Assembly (NCBI RefSeq): GCF_013373865.1
Contig: NC_050476.1
Location: 7,662,501 to 7,726,500, forward strand
Direction: 5' to 3'
From: Monomorium pharaonis
Lineage: Eukaryota > Arthropoda > Insecta > Hymenoptera > Formicidae
DNA: 64,000 bases
Position numbers and translations under genes: made by a program. Of the stretch, positions 47,839 through 60,998 are shown piece by piece. The first letter of the stretch is position 1; each line of letters begins with the position of its first letter. Below the pieces are notes generated by a model. It did not search any database and had not been told where the DNA came from. It saw nothing but the letters and a program-made list of their open reading frames with translations.

Positions 47839-50800
47839 TTATTTGGAATATTTCGATGTGTTCAGAGAAACGTTGGACGAGTGAATGCGTCGTGATGGCG
47901 CTGGGCTAACTGGAGCCGACGGAGACGGTCCAGTAGGTGTTGTTGGCTTGGAACCCCTTCTGCTTCGCCTTAAAGTCGAATACGGACTGATACCCCGATT
48001 AACGTGCTCGTGCGCGTAAAGTAGCACTCCGATATCCCTGTTACCCGCCTCCAGGGCGATCTTCAGGGCTGAGCTACCATCCACGTCGACGATAGATGGG
48101 TCGCAGTCTGGGTGCGCAAGGAGTAATTTTACGATGTCGGTGTGGCCGTGTTCCGCGGCACACATTAGCGCGGTGCTACCGTCTTCATCCTGGATATTAA
48201 CAGCTGCACCAGCATTTAGGAGTAGTTGTGTCATATCCTTGCGTCCGTGCGATACCGCCAACATCAACGCAGTTTGCCCATGCTGTTTACCCAGAAAAAA
48301 TTATAAAAAATAAGAGAATATTTCTTAATATAGTGTGCTTGTATTGTATTTATTGTAATTAATATAGTAGAACTTACCAATTTTGCTCGGATATTGACAT
48401 CGGCAAGCTGAAACAATCTATTCGCCACCGAAGCGTGCGTGGAATTTCTGACTTCTGCCAGAGCAGCTAACATCACAGCCGTGTAACCAGCCACGTTCGC
48501 TTTATTAATGTCGCAGACTTTTGAGTCTAACAATATAGACACCACGTCGAAATTGCCATGAGAGACAGCGTAGTGCATCGCTGTATTTCCACTGGTATCT
48601 GTCATATTAACGATGTATTCCAGTAGAGTACTGGAATATTCTTCGAAACGATCCAGATAATCCTCGACATCTAACGGATTTGCGCTAGATGTGCTGGATA
48701 TTTTGAACCATTCTTGCTGTATAATATTTGTAGCATTCTTAAGCTGATGAGAGATATTTCTGCTAGGTGACTTCTTGATACTATCGTTGAGCACTTTCAT
48801 AGCGGCTTGCATTTCTTTCGAGGGCTCGACCTTTTTTCTAGGCTTATCTTGAATTGGTTGAAACAGAGCTGATTCGGGTAGCTCGGATTTCTCCTCGTTA
48901 TCCGCCTCCTTCTCCACCTTATGCATCTCTTCTGATGCAATCTTCTCATCCTTGGTTTTCTCGGATTGTAACTGTTGAATACTACAAAAGACAAAGAGAA
49001 ATAATTGTCTATTTTGTAAAATGTTTGACAGATACATATAACACTACTAGTTAATTATTACTATTTCTTTAGAAATGTTATGTAAAAAAAATTGTGAAAT
49101 TATTAAATAAAATTAATATAATCTAATAATTGATATAATTAAAAAAGATTAAGAAACCTAACACAAAAATATTATATTAAACTATTATATTAGATATTAA
49201 TATTAAAAATTTCACATAATACTGAGGAAACTAATGGGGTAAAATGAGGGTGGCGTTCAATGGGACTGTAAATAAAAGACATCATATTGGCAGAGGAAAT
49301 GTTACCCTTCCGTGGCCGGACAAGGTAGGATATCGGAGACTTCGAGATCGCTAGATAAATGAGTAGCGGCTCGTTGCGGCTGCTGTTGCAGCATCGATCT
49401 GTCGAGAGATCGAGGGAATATGCTTACTCGTTCACCATTGCCAATACAACATGGGACACGCACTGATACCGTCGCGATATTTATGGCGTGGTTGTTGTGC
49501 CAGGGAGAGCACCTGATGACGCATTCAACACACGTACACTACCATGAATTCAAAAAGAATAACAAACTATCCGGCACGCTTGGCCGGCACGAAGTACGTC
49601 ATACGCGGCTCTGTAACTGGCTTCGTGCAACCCAGCAACCCTCTTCCCACTTTAGTGCAAAACAACCCCCTTTGCAACAGCGACCTTCGACCACGGAAAT
49701 AACAGATGGCGTGAAGTGTAGTCGAGCGGGAAGGGTGGATCGAAGTTTGAAGGGATAATAAATGGTTTACCTTACTTGCGTTTAGAGGTAGATTTAAAAT
49801 TATACAATAAATTAAGAATTAAGCGTAGTAAATAATTAATTACATGCAATCTGCAATTATCCGCAAGTAAATAATTAATATTTTATATAGATTATACGTG
49901 AATCATAAGGTAATTTCATTTAGTTTCCCAGTTCATTATTTTTCTTGCAAAATAACTTGGATATAGTTAATATATAATTTATTTTTCATAGATTACGGGA
50001 TTATTTTACGGTAAAAATGTTAAATTCTTAGTCTGTGTAAAATCTCTACTTTCCACAAAAATTTCATAAAAAAAATAAATATATAAATGACTAACCGATT
50101 GCTACTGTCGTATTGTTCCTTATTGTCGGCATCGTATCTTATCACACCAGAGGCTGGTATTTTTGTGTAAGTATCCTGACGCTTGAACTGTCTTCTATGA
50201 TCGCTAGTATTCAGAGGAATATGGGACGGCCTCGGAATCCTGGATATCATGTTGCTGTTCTGATGATTTAAGTTGTTTTCCGCATTGTTCGTGATCTGCT
50301 TTGCCAGACTCTTGATCGTTTCCTTGCAATTGTCGCAATAATTCGCCGCGCAGGAGATTGAAATGTGTGGTCTCACAGACTCACCGACTGACACGTCAAC
50401 CAACGTTTTCTTCATCGTCGAAGTGCCAAAGTCTCGACATCTTGGCGTAAGACCGGAAGTATCGGTGCCGCGAGCGATAGTTCTCACCAAGTCCTCCACC
50501 ATCACCGCGACTGACTTGCTGGGTTTTGTCTTCGTCCGCGTATCACCGTAGTTGAATGAATGACTCCTCGAGTTCATCAAGTTCAACGACACTGGCGATT
50601 GCACCGCCACTGGATCCGGTCCGACGCACACGCTCCTGGTGCAGGAACCAAATCTGACTTGGGTCCCAATCTCCGATGACATCGGCTTGGCAGTTACACT
50701 CACGTGCGAACGCATTTTGAACTGTTCCATCACCTGGACCGCCTGATCCCGCTTCTCAGGTGTTTCCGGATTGCATTGAATGCCCGTAGAGAAAGTGTCT

Positions 50801-53652
50801 TTTACCAGGCTGTTCTTGTAATTTCTCAAAGCCTGCTCCACGAGCAATTCAACATCCTCATTCATCAGGACATCCTTCATACTCAATCTTGTTGATGTAC
50901 CGCAGGAACGCTTCTTAATTTCCTTCTTTATTTCTGGTGCAATATCCTCGATTAGGAAATGACTGTACTGAAGCCTCTTGGGTTTATTCTCTGTATTGAT
51001 ACCGAAGTCTCGAGTCTTTTTCATAATTTTACGACTAATTGAATCGTTTTCATTGGGCGGTATTGATTCCACTTGAAGCGGAGTTCTTGTTAGCTGCTTT
51101 TTTCGTATCTCCGGCAGGATCTCCTCCAGCATCAATTGACTGCGCGTCAAATTCGATTTCCAGCAAGAATGCTGGGAGTTCGAGAGGTTTGATAATGTCT
51201 CGTTTGCTAGAACAGTGCTCTGGTCCTGGATCTCCGGTACAATCTCCTCGATTCGCAGATGGCTTTTCTGTAACGATGGCTTGATCGGTGTGCTTGTTAT
51301 CATACCGACATCTCTCGTTCGAACCTGCATACGATCAGTTAATTCATTAAGAACTTCCAACAAAATTGAATATAAATTATTAAAGTATATTTATCAACTT
51401 TTAAACTGACATTATTTAATATTGATGTAATTGCTACACACTATTACATAGAAAACATAATATCGATTTTGTATATTATTAATCGCCTTAAATATTACGA
51501 ACCATTGCGTACCGAGCAGATTATATTGCCGATGACATATCTGGGAAGTTTCAGGAAAAAACGCAACATAGTATTGAAGAGCGGATACATATTGTAACGA
51601 ATATGTTTATAATGTTCAATCTCGACGTGTATATTTATAAATATTTATATGCAAAACATGTACACGTACGAAAGTAGCTCGATGTAAGAAAACGACATGC
51701 GAAGTAACGGAATCGAGTATATGATAAAATTACGTATCGCCATTTAAATTCCGATTTTCACTTCTAATTAGGGAAGCAATTGCTACTCACTTCTGGATAT
51801 ACATAAATCGACGAATAATTCAATGAGTTTGAGAGCTTTTAGTTAAAAATAAAACTAAAAATGCAAAGAGTATATAATTTATGTAATCAAATAACATCAA
51901 AGTTCAAAGGACTGTCTAAATTAACTTTAGTATTAATATAATTTTTAATTTTAATTTTATTAGTTTCTTATCATTTTTAATAATTAAATTAATAACTGAA
52001 AACAAATAATAAAATTTATAAAGTTAGATAAAAGAATTTTAAATGTTTGTGTGCGTGGCATAAAGTAAAGTTTAATGAAACTATTAAAATTATGCTCTAA
52101 TATATCAATGTATTAAAATAATGTAAAATATAATATATTTAATTTAATAATTCTAATAAAGAAACAGAATTTCAAGATTTTTAAGATGTTTCTTATATAT
52201 GCTTGCATAAATAAATAGCTCGTATACAATAACTGAATAGAAACGCAATTCTTACTGGCTGGTACGATACCCCGACGTCTCTTGTCATCACACCGCACAT
52301 GGTTCCCATGTCTCTGGTAGACACGTTTGCAGAGTTCTTCAGATTTTGCAAGGTGATTCGCTGTTCTGAGAATGACTGACTGCGATACCTATGTAGGGCG
52401 TCGTTGCAGAAATTCGTTCTACTCAGCTCGTCCACTTGCCGCAGGAGATTGCGCTTCTCTTCTTTCAATACTGAGATTTGCACCTGCGGGAGAAAAAAAA
52501 GAGATTGTGCGCGTGGAATTAGATAAGTCTGGCAATAGTGCAGTCTTTTATCAAGACTGATAAAATTGTAGTATAAGAAAACAATGAGTTACGGAAGTAA
52601 GAAAAAATGCATCAGTAAAATTAATGATTGTAATAATTTTAAATCAAGTTTTTTATATCAACAGATAGAATGTTTCATGTTAAACAAAGACAAAATTAAT
52701 TTTTAATCAATAAGATTAATTAAAAACAAAATATTAAAAATCATCTTTTCTTCAACTTTATTATTTTTCATATTACAAGTTTATTTTGTTAGAATAATAG
52801 CAGTTATTAAGCAAATGATTGCAAATACAAGCTCACTGAAACATTTTTGTGAAAATGTATGAGAAGAACTTTACATTTTCGCATCGTTTGTGCATTGAAC
52901 GAGACGTTTTCCTGAGTGGAAACAACGAGATCGTGATAAAGCAGCGGGAATCTCTTACACATGAACGTTTCGCTAGAACGGAAGAGCTCCTCGCCTGGGT
53001 GCAAATTATATGCCGGGCGATGAACGTTACGAAAGCGTAGGTGGGAGAATAGGAAATTAGTGAGAACTCACCTGCAGCATGGGAATCGCCTTGACCTGTT
53101 CCTCCAGCTCTTTCATCCGTTCCAGAGATGCCGCCATTTGCTCTCTGATATTCTGCAAAGTATATAAAAATATTATATATTATATTATCTCTCTATCCTT
53201 ATATTTCATAAAATTTACTTATTATATAAAATTACCAGCTAAGTGAAATAAATAAGATTATTATCAATCCTAAGATTATTATTAATCCTTAAAAATATTT
53301 AATTAGAGATCAATTAAAATCGAGAACGAGAAGGAAACAATGTATAAAAATTTTGGATGATGTAATGGCAAGGATGAAGTCATTACATTTGTGTTTTGTG
53401 AAGTTTTATTAATTTGGATCAAATTTAAAATCATTAAAATTTTAATCGCGCACGTAGAATTTTATTTACACCATATTTATTGCAATGCAATGTATAATAG
53501 TAATATAAAGTATAATAAAATATATAAATTTCATACCTGGAGTGCACCGGTACTAAGATTCGAATTGCCACTTCCGACGCTGACGTTGTCGGAATCTGCC
53601 GGTTGGTCTGTCTGAGCCGCATTTTGCACCGGCGCCGTTCCGTTTGTGCCAT
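47839..53652 (-). CDS. Kank: KANK family protein (KN motif and ankyrin repeat), 5' end not found
   Basis: Six minus-strand exons join in phase (53652-53537, 53152-53072, 52483-52256, 51324-50096, 48981-48378, 48282-47839) into 899 codons plus a stop. A missing 5' part enters in phase 1. Exons 53152-52256 encode the family coiled coil (NIREQMAASLERMKELEEQV, then LKEEKRNLLRQVDELSR), which in vertebrate KANKs binds liprin-beta1. The long exon 51324-50096 is a serine-rich linker with repeated TRDVG-type motifs. The last two exons hold about five ankyrin repeats (GNTAMHYAVSHGNFDVV, HGQTALMLAVSHGRKDM, DGSTALMCAAEHGHTDIVKL, DGSSALKIALEAGNRDI), which in vertebrates bind KIF21A, then a serine/proline-rich tail. 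The talin-binding KN motif was not found between 53.7 and 64 kb. KANKs act at the cell cortex around adhesions, coupling talin, actin and microtubules. Confidence 0.93.
49306..49394 (-). CDS. Kank: Candidate alternative first coding exon of KANK
   Basis: Inside the 1.1-kb intron before the ankyrin exons, a GC-richer patch (49240-49750) holds an ATG at 49394 opening 29 codons (MLQQQPQRAATHLSSDLEVS onward) to a donor GAAGG/GTAACA. It leaves in phase 2, exactly what the exon starting at 48981 requires, so a short isoform with the ankyrin repeats but no coiled coil could be made. An alternative is a 207-bp in-frame cassette starting at 49512, which also fits both phases. This is prediction only. 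Confidence 0.4.
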
Positions 53653-56600
53653 CTAGCGAAAAAAATCAGTCGTGGAAAACCACGTGCTTAATTATCAGCT
53701 ATGCCTGTCTTTTTTGCAAGAAATATTTTGTTAATTCCGAGAAAACGTGGTTACGCTGAAACGTTAATTGAAACATCCACTTTAATCGACTCCCCTTCCG
53801 ATCGACTTTGCCCTCCAGCTTCGTTAACCCTTTAACTAGGGAAGTTAATCTGAACTGATTTCTCCGCACGAGGCAAAGATTTCAGAAAAATATTTGAAAA
53901 ATAAGATCCGTAAAAAAGTATCAATATTTATTATTAAAAAGTAAAATGACTCACTTATTAAATATTAAATTTGAACCTCTCTTTTTATTTGTAACGTGTT
54001 AGAATTAAGCTAGTATCATACGTAAGAACATTTTCTAGAAATAATTAATTTACAATTAGCTATTAATAGCATGGTTATCTTTTTTAACAATCGTTGATTG
54101 CTCCTTTTAACGTATCGTTCCATCTCGACAATAGATGGAGGGGGAATAATTAAATTCTTTTTTTTTTGCGTCATTATCGTATCCTTATGCAACATCACAA
54201 CAGGCTGATTCACCTGTTCCGTCAAAATGTTTTCTAATAGGCGCTTGGGTAACCGCATTACAGAGCAGAACGTTATCTCGAAAAGAATAATGAAGAGAAA
54301 TGTGATAGACGTTGTGGCAAATTCCTTTGGCAATGTCGTGATATGCCTCTCGGCCGCCGCCACAGAGATGCAGAATTTTCAGCACGCAATTCGTGACGAA
54401 TGATGTGTTTGCACGAGATATTTCACAATCTGCAATCTTAATTTTAATAACGTATTCTTCGGCAAAGTATTTCCTCAGCAAAACATGCGTAGTTACAGGT
54501 AATCAAAAAAGACAACTGAATTTTCAAAATACAGTTAATTAATAAAAAATTATTAGTGTTCAATTAATTGCAAGCAGCTAATGATGAAATTTTACGTTGA
54601 GATTTAAATTTACAAAAGTAACGTTCAAAATAAAGAAAAAAAGGTGGCGAATGACTTTCGATCTTTTCGTCATTTTCGCCGAGAAAAAGAAGATTGACTC
54701 CAAACTGGGGGGAGAAACTTGCCATTAAAATTAAGGTCGCAGGGTTGCAGGAAATCCTACACGTGCGTCGTCATTAAATGTTGAAGCGCTCGAATCACGC
54801 ATCACGCGCATTGCACATGTGGATTAGGCGAGATAAAAAAGAAGAAAAAAACGACTAAACGCGCTGCATCTCCAGCATCGTGAAAGTTTCGCGGCGGCGA
54901 CGAGCGTTAATGCCGCTAATGTCGTGTGCCAATCGTGAGATCGCGATAAACCTGTCGCGAGAAAGAGCGAGAGAAATTAACAAGGCCGCCGTTGCGTGCG
55001 CCAAGAGTTACGTGTCGCGTGCGTCAGTTTTTTTGTACACAATGCCGCCGTTTATTTCGAGACTTCCAGAAGATTAATTTTTTTTGTGCTTCCGACAAGA
55101 CGAGGTCAAGTTTCTTAATTGAAAAAAAAAATCCCCTGTTCCGAGCGAACGAGAACGCGCGCGCGAATTTATGGAAATGCAAGCTCGATGGATGCAGCTC
55201 CTCCACGAACATGGAGGATTGCGCTACGATGCAGCGCCTCTTCCCCCGCGTACGTGTTTCTCGGCTCCTAAACTACATTTTAACATGGTCATGGTGATAG
55301 CGCGAATAGGATTTTCCGAACACTGACACTCCGATCCCGCGGCGTCGTCCCTGGCACTTCCATTTCTCGCTCGTTTGCCACGTTTCAGGCAAATGCACTT
55401 GTCGAATACGGAAAAAGGCATCGCGCGCTGCTCGCGAATAGCATAACAACAACGTGATCGAATCGGCGCACATGTAGAAGAAAAAGAAAGAGAGAGAGAG
55501 AGAGATCTTTGAGGTCGCCCGATTTCTCGAGGCCAGATATCACACGCTCATTGATAACGAATTCAGCTCGTCCGAGGTTAGATAAAGTATCTCTGTTAAT
55601 TGTTTGCGCGGTTGCCAGTGACGCTAATCGGCGTAACGGTAAACAATAGCGGACACGGCGGTTAAACTGCATTATTTAAAAAAAAAAAAAAATCCGCCGA
55701 GGTAAACATCGACGTATTCGTCTGTTTTATTTGGCTTTTCTGTTTTGCTCGGAAATCCGTGGAGACTGGCACGACGACGAACGAAACTCCTCGCACGAGA
55801 TCAAACGTGTCTCACGAGCGAAAAACACGCTATTGTCCTCGGACGGTGAAGAGTGATGACTTTCGAAACGAACTCACGGTATTTTCGCTTCGCCTTCAGC
55901 TTGCAGAAGGGAATCCTCTTCATGATGAAATTCTTCACCCCCATTTTCGCAGTTTCTCGATCTATCCAACGCGAATGATGTGCAGTCTGCGCGACTCTTT
56001 TTTCTTCTTGTAGGAGATGCACCGTTTACGTCGTAACACTTGTCAATGTCCTGCGCGCGTCACACCTGAAGTTGCCGCGGCTGTTATCGCATCTCTGTTT
56101 ACTTCACACCGTCGCGGACTTGCGCCCGGTGTTTGAGATTCGCTCTTTCGTTTTTCTTTTTTACATCTCGCGAGTAAATTAATTGAAGCTAGTTACTGGC
56201 GTTATTTTACGTTATTTAATGCTCCCGTTTAACGTTTCAGGTTTCTTACAATTTGTCAATTGCTCGATCTTTAATAGGAACATGATTCGTTGTACGGTGT
56301 ACTCGATGCACGAATTATCACATTTTATGGATTTACACAGATTATTTTTTTTACTTCAGCTATATTCTATTTTCTCCTTTTTTTTTCGAAAACAGACTGT
56401 TATTTTAAAACCGCACGTTAACGCTTCGGATTCAAACAATCGGCCGGTACAAAGTTTTCATCAGAATTTGTAGAATCTTCCGTCTCCGTTCAGTCGCGAC
56501 TCGGCGCAAACGTCGGAGATTGGTACGGCGTACCGCGGGCAACTTCACGGCGTTGTCGTGGATCACTCTCGTTCATCAAAGGCGACGTACTTGTGTCGAA

Positions 56601-57606
56601 GATCCGCGAGTTAACGACACTCCTGGCCGCGGGGGATCGTCGGTGCTTTCCGCCGTGCTGCCGTGTCGCGAAATCGCTCTCTCGCAATCGTCCTCGCACG
56701 CAATCTCGGGCCGATTTCCCCGGATGACGGAGGTGGAGCCGCCGAGGAGACACGACGTGCCCCGCCGCGAGGTTAGTATTATTTTCGTTTGTTCCCCATC
56801 TTTATATTCCGGCCGGAGAATTGGGTCGCCCGGAGAACGCTCGGCCCGGAGGGCGACTTTAGAGCCGCTCGGAAATTGTCGATATAATTGGCACGACGAG
56901 GCAACGAGAGGCCGATCACATCGTCTAGGTAGGCAAATTCGTTCGTTCGTTCGTTCGTACGTTCGCGTTCCCGATATTCGCGTATATAGCCCGGCGATGG
57001 GCTCTTCTCGCCGCTTCGGCGACAGTTTGCGTTTGACTACTGCGATCGCGATGCCGTCGGCAGCCGTCGAGCCTCGGCGAGCGCGTTAAAGGTGACCGAT
57101 GGGAGGGGGGAGGACGGGAACCTCTCTTCCTTTGTTGGCCTCTTCTTCTTTCGTTGCCCCCGCCGATTTGCTAATCGCGGGAAAAAAAGAGCGCCAACCC
57201 CTCTCTCGCTATTCGCCCGTGAGAATTACCGCTCGAATCGATTTTTCCGCGAGATAATTAACGATCGATCGACTTTTATTAAACGCGTTTGATCGACTGC
57301 ATAATCGAACGGTGTGCACGTGTTTTTTATTTTACACAACAAATTTGTTCCTTAGTACCAGTGACAGAATTTATTTGTTGACAAAAAATGTTGAGTTTAT
57401 TCTGTAAAAACGACTGTTATTTCTCGACATGATCTCGTAATATATGTTACATTAATATTAATAGTGTTAAAGTAACACGTTACATGTGACATAATTTTCT
57501 CATTAAATTATTACATAAAAATTACGTCAAATTATGAAATTTACATTTATTTTTATGTTAAAATATAACATGATATTTATGTTGATATTTGATATGTACT
57601 TAGGAC
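53653..57606. other. KANK 5' intron or upstream region, CpG-rich
   Basis: No KN-motif exon was found on the minus strand here. CpG-rich blocks at 54850-55450, 55590-56110 and 56470-57290 could hold promoters. In the last block a plus-strand ATG at 56724 opens MTEVEPPRRHDVPRRE before a donor-like GTTAGT, and a TTCG tetranucleotide run lies at about 56939-56957. A GA run sits near 55488-55506. Two overlapping minus frames at 54016-54481 look protein-like but are unidentified. Confidence 0.4.
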
Positions 57607-57742
57607 CGGTTGTTCCAACTTCTTGGTAAACTTACCTACCAGATAAGCATGTGTCTATCTTCATTTCTTTTCATAAATAAATAAAGACAAACATATATTT
57701 ACCTAATAGGTAAATTTACCAAGAGGTTGGAACAATCAACCC
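57607..57742. mobile_element. Hairpin MITE, family H (136 bp)
   Basis: The left arm GGTTGTTCCAACTTCTTGGT and TTACCTACCAG are inverted at the right as CTAATAGGTAAATTTACC and AAGAGGTTGGAACAATCAAC. The arms cover most of the element. No coding frame. Confidence 0.88.
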
Positions 57743-59371
57743 ATAATATATTAAATTGACAAAAAATTTCTGTGGACCGTTTGGGACAGACGGCATCAGT
57801 TAAATTTAACACAAATTATTTTACTGTGTTGTTATATTTTTATACCGGTTGAAAACTTGACAGGTTTTATTTTAGGTGAAGTTATTTTGTTTGAAGTTTT
57901 ACGCTCTTCTATCTCTCAAAAGAGCGGGAAACAATGATTTATGTGTATTCGTTACGCTTGAAAGATTTTCGATACGGAGGGGAATCAGCGGAATAATAGT
58001 TAATGATGTATAGAAAACTAATGATCTATCCGAAGAGGTTCGCATCCTTTACAATTTTCGCATTACCCTCGCACGTCTCATTAATTAATATTGGCTCCTG
58101 GCGATTACGTAACGATAGACATTGTCTATTATAATGTTGGAAATTAATGGATTTTACCGTTTTTTTTATTTATTAAGCGAAGATGCGCCTGTATTAGAAA
58201 AATACACGCAAAGAATATCTGCGTTTTGGAAACACGTGTGGCCCGTGTGTATCCACAATCAATATCGTAATTGTGCAATGACAGTTGAGATTCATTGAAT
58301 CTCGTTGATTGGCTGACTGTTCGTGATTTCTTGAATCAAGCACGTGATGCGCAATCGGTTAAGATTAAACGGCGACTGTACAATACGAAGCCGCCAAACG
58401 GGCGGGCATCGCCATCCGGGGGCAATTAATCAGGCTATTTGTCGTGATTATCGCGACACACGTAGGTACACCCGCCTGAACGTCTTAAACATTGACAAAC
58501 GATAAATGTTCACGATTACGTGACGAAACTCTCCGCGACTAAGTCTCTCGCTTATATATATTTATTTATACCGCGCGATGTCCTTCCCCGATTACGCATA
58601 GCACGTCGAATTTACACATCGTTGCCTCAGCGGTTCTGTTCTGTTTCGCGAGATCTTATTTTCGTTCGTTCGCTTAGATGCACGTGCCTCGGAAATAGCG
58701 TTGCACCAGTTGGGTGTGCGCGTGCTCGCGGCTCGACAGGTGCAGCCGACCATATGTGACCACCTTGCCCGAGCAAGGTTGCACCGAAATGGCTATAGGA
58801 ACGACGACGATCGAGTCACGGTACGCGGAGCGATCGGTCTAGTCCAGCCTACCCGGCCATTTCGCACGTTAGGTATACTTGTGAAATTCTGAAATTCAAT
58901 CGCGTTAAATACTCCGCCGTGGGCAGCCCCCGAGCTATTTCGAGCTCAGCGAGGCAAAACTTCGACGTTTCATTTCTGTTTATGACACCGGCGAACACCT
59001 CCTTATTACCGCGACACGCACCGTTTCGCTTTCTTAATCGGATACGACGGGAATTACTTCGAAAATTTACCACGCTATGGAAATACATATTGCATTGGTA
59101 ACGCGATATGGAAATGCATGCATTCCCCTCCACTGCTTTGTTTTTAATTTTATTTCAGAATTCCTTCTTGGGAGTGCCATTCAACCAATGTACCAGAAAT
59201 ATGCATATAACGATGTGGTAAATGTTCGATTTTTCTCTCTCAAATTATCGTTGTCGTACTCTCTAAATTACAATCAGTGTATTTCATTTACCGTGGTATA
59301 TTTATAACTGTGACAATTAGTGATAATTATCCACTTTTTAGTGATTTTTACTTTAGAAGTTTAGAATTAGC
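57743..59371. other. Spacer with CpG-rich patch
   Basis: AT-rich, then CpG-rich at about 58360-59060 with overlapping open frames. No recognised gene. Confidence 0.45.
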
Positions 59372-59908
59372 GCACCGAGAAAAAATTGTCGAAGTATTGA
59401 GAACCAAATGTTTCTTGTGACATTTTCTTCGATATTTGTTATTAAAAAATTTATTTGTGAAGACGAAATATACATTTCTGTGAAATGTACTTCTGAAATA
59501 TATTTCTGTAAAATATACCTTATTTAAAGACATAATATCCAGTGTGCGTAAAAATAAGTAATGTATTTCCTAAAAAAACATTTAATTCGTCTTATTTAAA
59601 TAAACCATTTCCCTATAAGCGCATAATATTATTTAATATTTTAAGTATATTCTTCGAATATTAAATGTACACTTAATATTCTAAGAATATACTTAAAATA
59701 TTACTTAATATTAAATGTTATGCGCTTATAGGATTATTAGAGAAAAGAAATAAATCAATTAAAAAAAACCCAATAAAGAAATAAACCAATAAATAAGATA
59801 AATGAGATGCATTTCGTAGAAATATATATTTCGTTTCCACGAATACATTTTTTTATAACAAATAAATATCGAAGAAAACGTCGATGCGACATATTTCTCT
59901 CAGTGTCT
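59372..59908. mobile_element. DNA element with about 110-bp inverted ends, family D
   Basis: The left end has GCACCGAGAAAAAATTGTCG, TTTTCTTCGATATTTGTTAT and GACGAAATATACATTTCTGT. The right end is the imperfect inverse: AGAAATATATATTTCG, AAATATCGAAGAAAACGTCG and TTTCTCTCAGTGTC. The tips belong to the ACACnGAGAAAA class. It is non-coding, with another hairpin element nested inside. Confidence 0.85.
59612..59732. mobile_element. Nested palindromic element inside family D element
   Basis: CCTATAAGCGCATAATATTA at the left and TAATATTAAATGTTATGCGC followed by TTATAGG at the right form inverted arms. The whole 121 bp is close to a single palindrome built on AATATTnAAGTATATTCTT units. Confidence 0.85.
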
Positions 59909-59927
59909 ATAATCACTGAAAGATCAG

Positions 59928-60103
59928 TGCACGGAGAGAGTTTTCTCTTAAAAATTACCGTGGAAATCGTAATAATTGCGAGACAACGTGAACCTCGAAG
60001 TAAATTTTATTAAAAATATAGTAAAATTCCTTGTGGTTCACGTTGTCTCACAATTATCACGATTTTCATGGTAATTTTTAAGAGAAAATTCCCTCCGCGT
60101 GTA
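59928..60103. mobile_element. Long-hairpin MITE, family C (short copy)
   Basis: The arms AAAAATTACCGTGGAAATCG and GAGACAACGTGAACCTCGAA pair with GGTTCACGTTGTCTCACAAT and ATCACGATTTTCATGGTAAT. The tips are GTGCACGGAGAGAGTTTTC and GAAAATTCCCTCCGCGTGTA. It is an internally deleted relative of 23869-24171, lying only 20 bp from the family D element. Confidence 0.9.
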
Positions 60104-60998
60104 TTTATCTCACAGATTGACAAGTTATAAGTATACCACTGCAATCAGTGTATTTTCATTAACTTCATTGATTTTTCGCTGATTGCAATTTAAAGAGTAG
60201 AAGATCCGTTAAAAACAAATATCTATCGCGCGTAGAAAAGCAATTTTTGAACAATGCGCACTACGTTTTGGCGAATTGGCGATTAAAGGGTTGTTACATC
60301 GGCGCGGCCGGGCCAATGACGGACGATGTAACGGCAATGTAACCGCGGGGTAACACGGTTGTGGAAAACGCGGTGGCGGTTGCACCGCCGTCACCGGTAC
60401 AACGACCGGAAGCAGGTGGTTCCAGCCACGCACCGGCGACTTCCACGCCGCGCGAGCCCCGCGAACTCGCGTACGGTACGTGCACCTCCTCTTTGCGTGC
60501 GGGGAGAAACGACCGTCCATAAGCTATCCTCGAATCGCGATTTAATAGCACGTAAAGCCGCAAAGAAACTGCCGCGACGTCGTTTTCACGTGGGGATTTA
60601 ATCGACGGACGATGCCGGGGAGAAGCGCTCGCTGCGCGGTAGATCCGATCTCCAAGAGGACGAATTCGCATACTGGTGTTATTATAACTTTAACATCTGT
60701 TAATTGATGGTTTATAGCGCACGTTTTTGCGGATATTAACCCCGTAGCTAGCGTACGTATCTCGAGCATCTCTCCATTCGTTGTCTACTAGTGTAATTTA
60801 TTATTCGTTTCTTCTTTTTTTTTTATCACGGAAATAATGGTTACTAATTATTAAAACTTTCTTCTGCTTTGAAATATTTCCCGTTAGCGATCTTGATTGA
60901 TTTTGATTAATTTTCTTCCTCCGCATATTTCATTAGTATTCATTAGTAATTTGATAATTTAAGAGATAGAAATAATTTTTTTACGCGCATATAAATAT
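60104..60998. other. CpG-rich island flanked by AT-rich DNA
   Basis: CpG-rich at about 60290-60640, with open frames on both strands typical of such composition. No splice pair or recognised protein. Confidence 0.45.
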
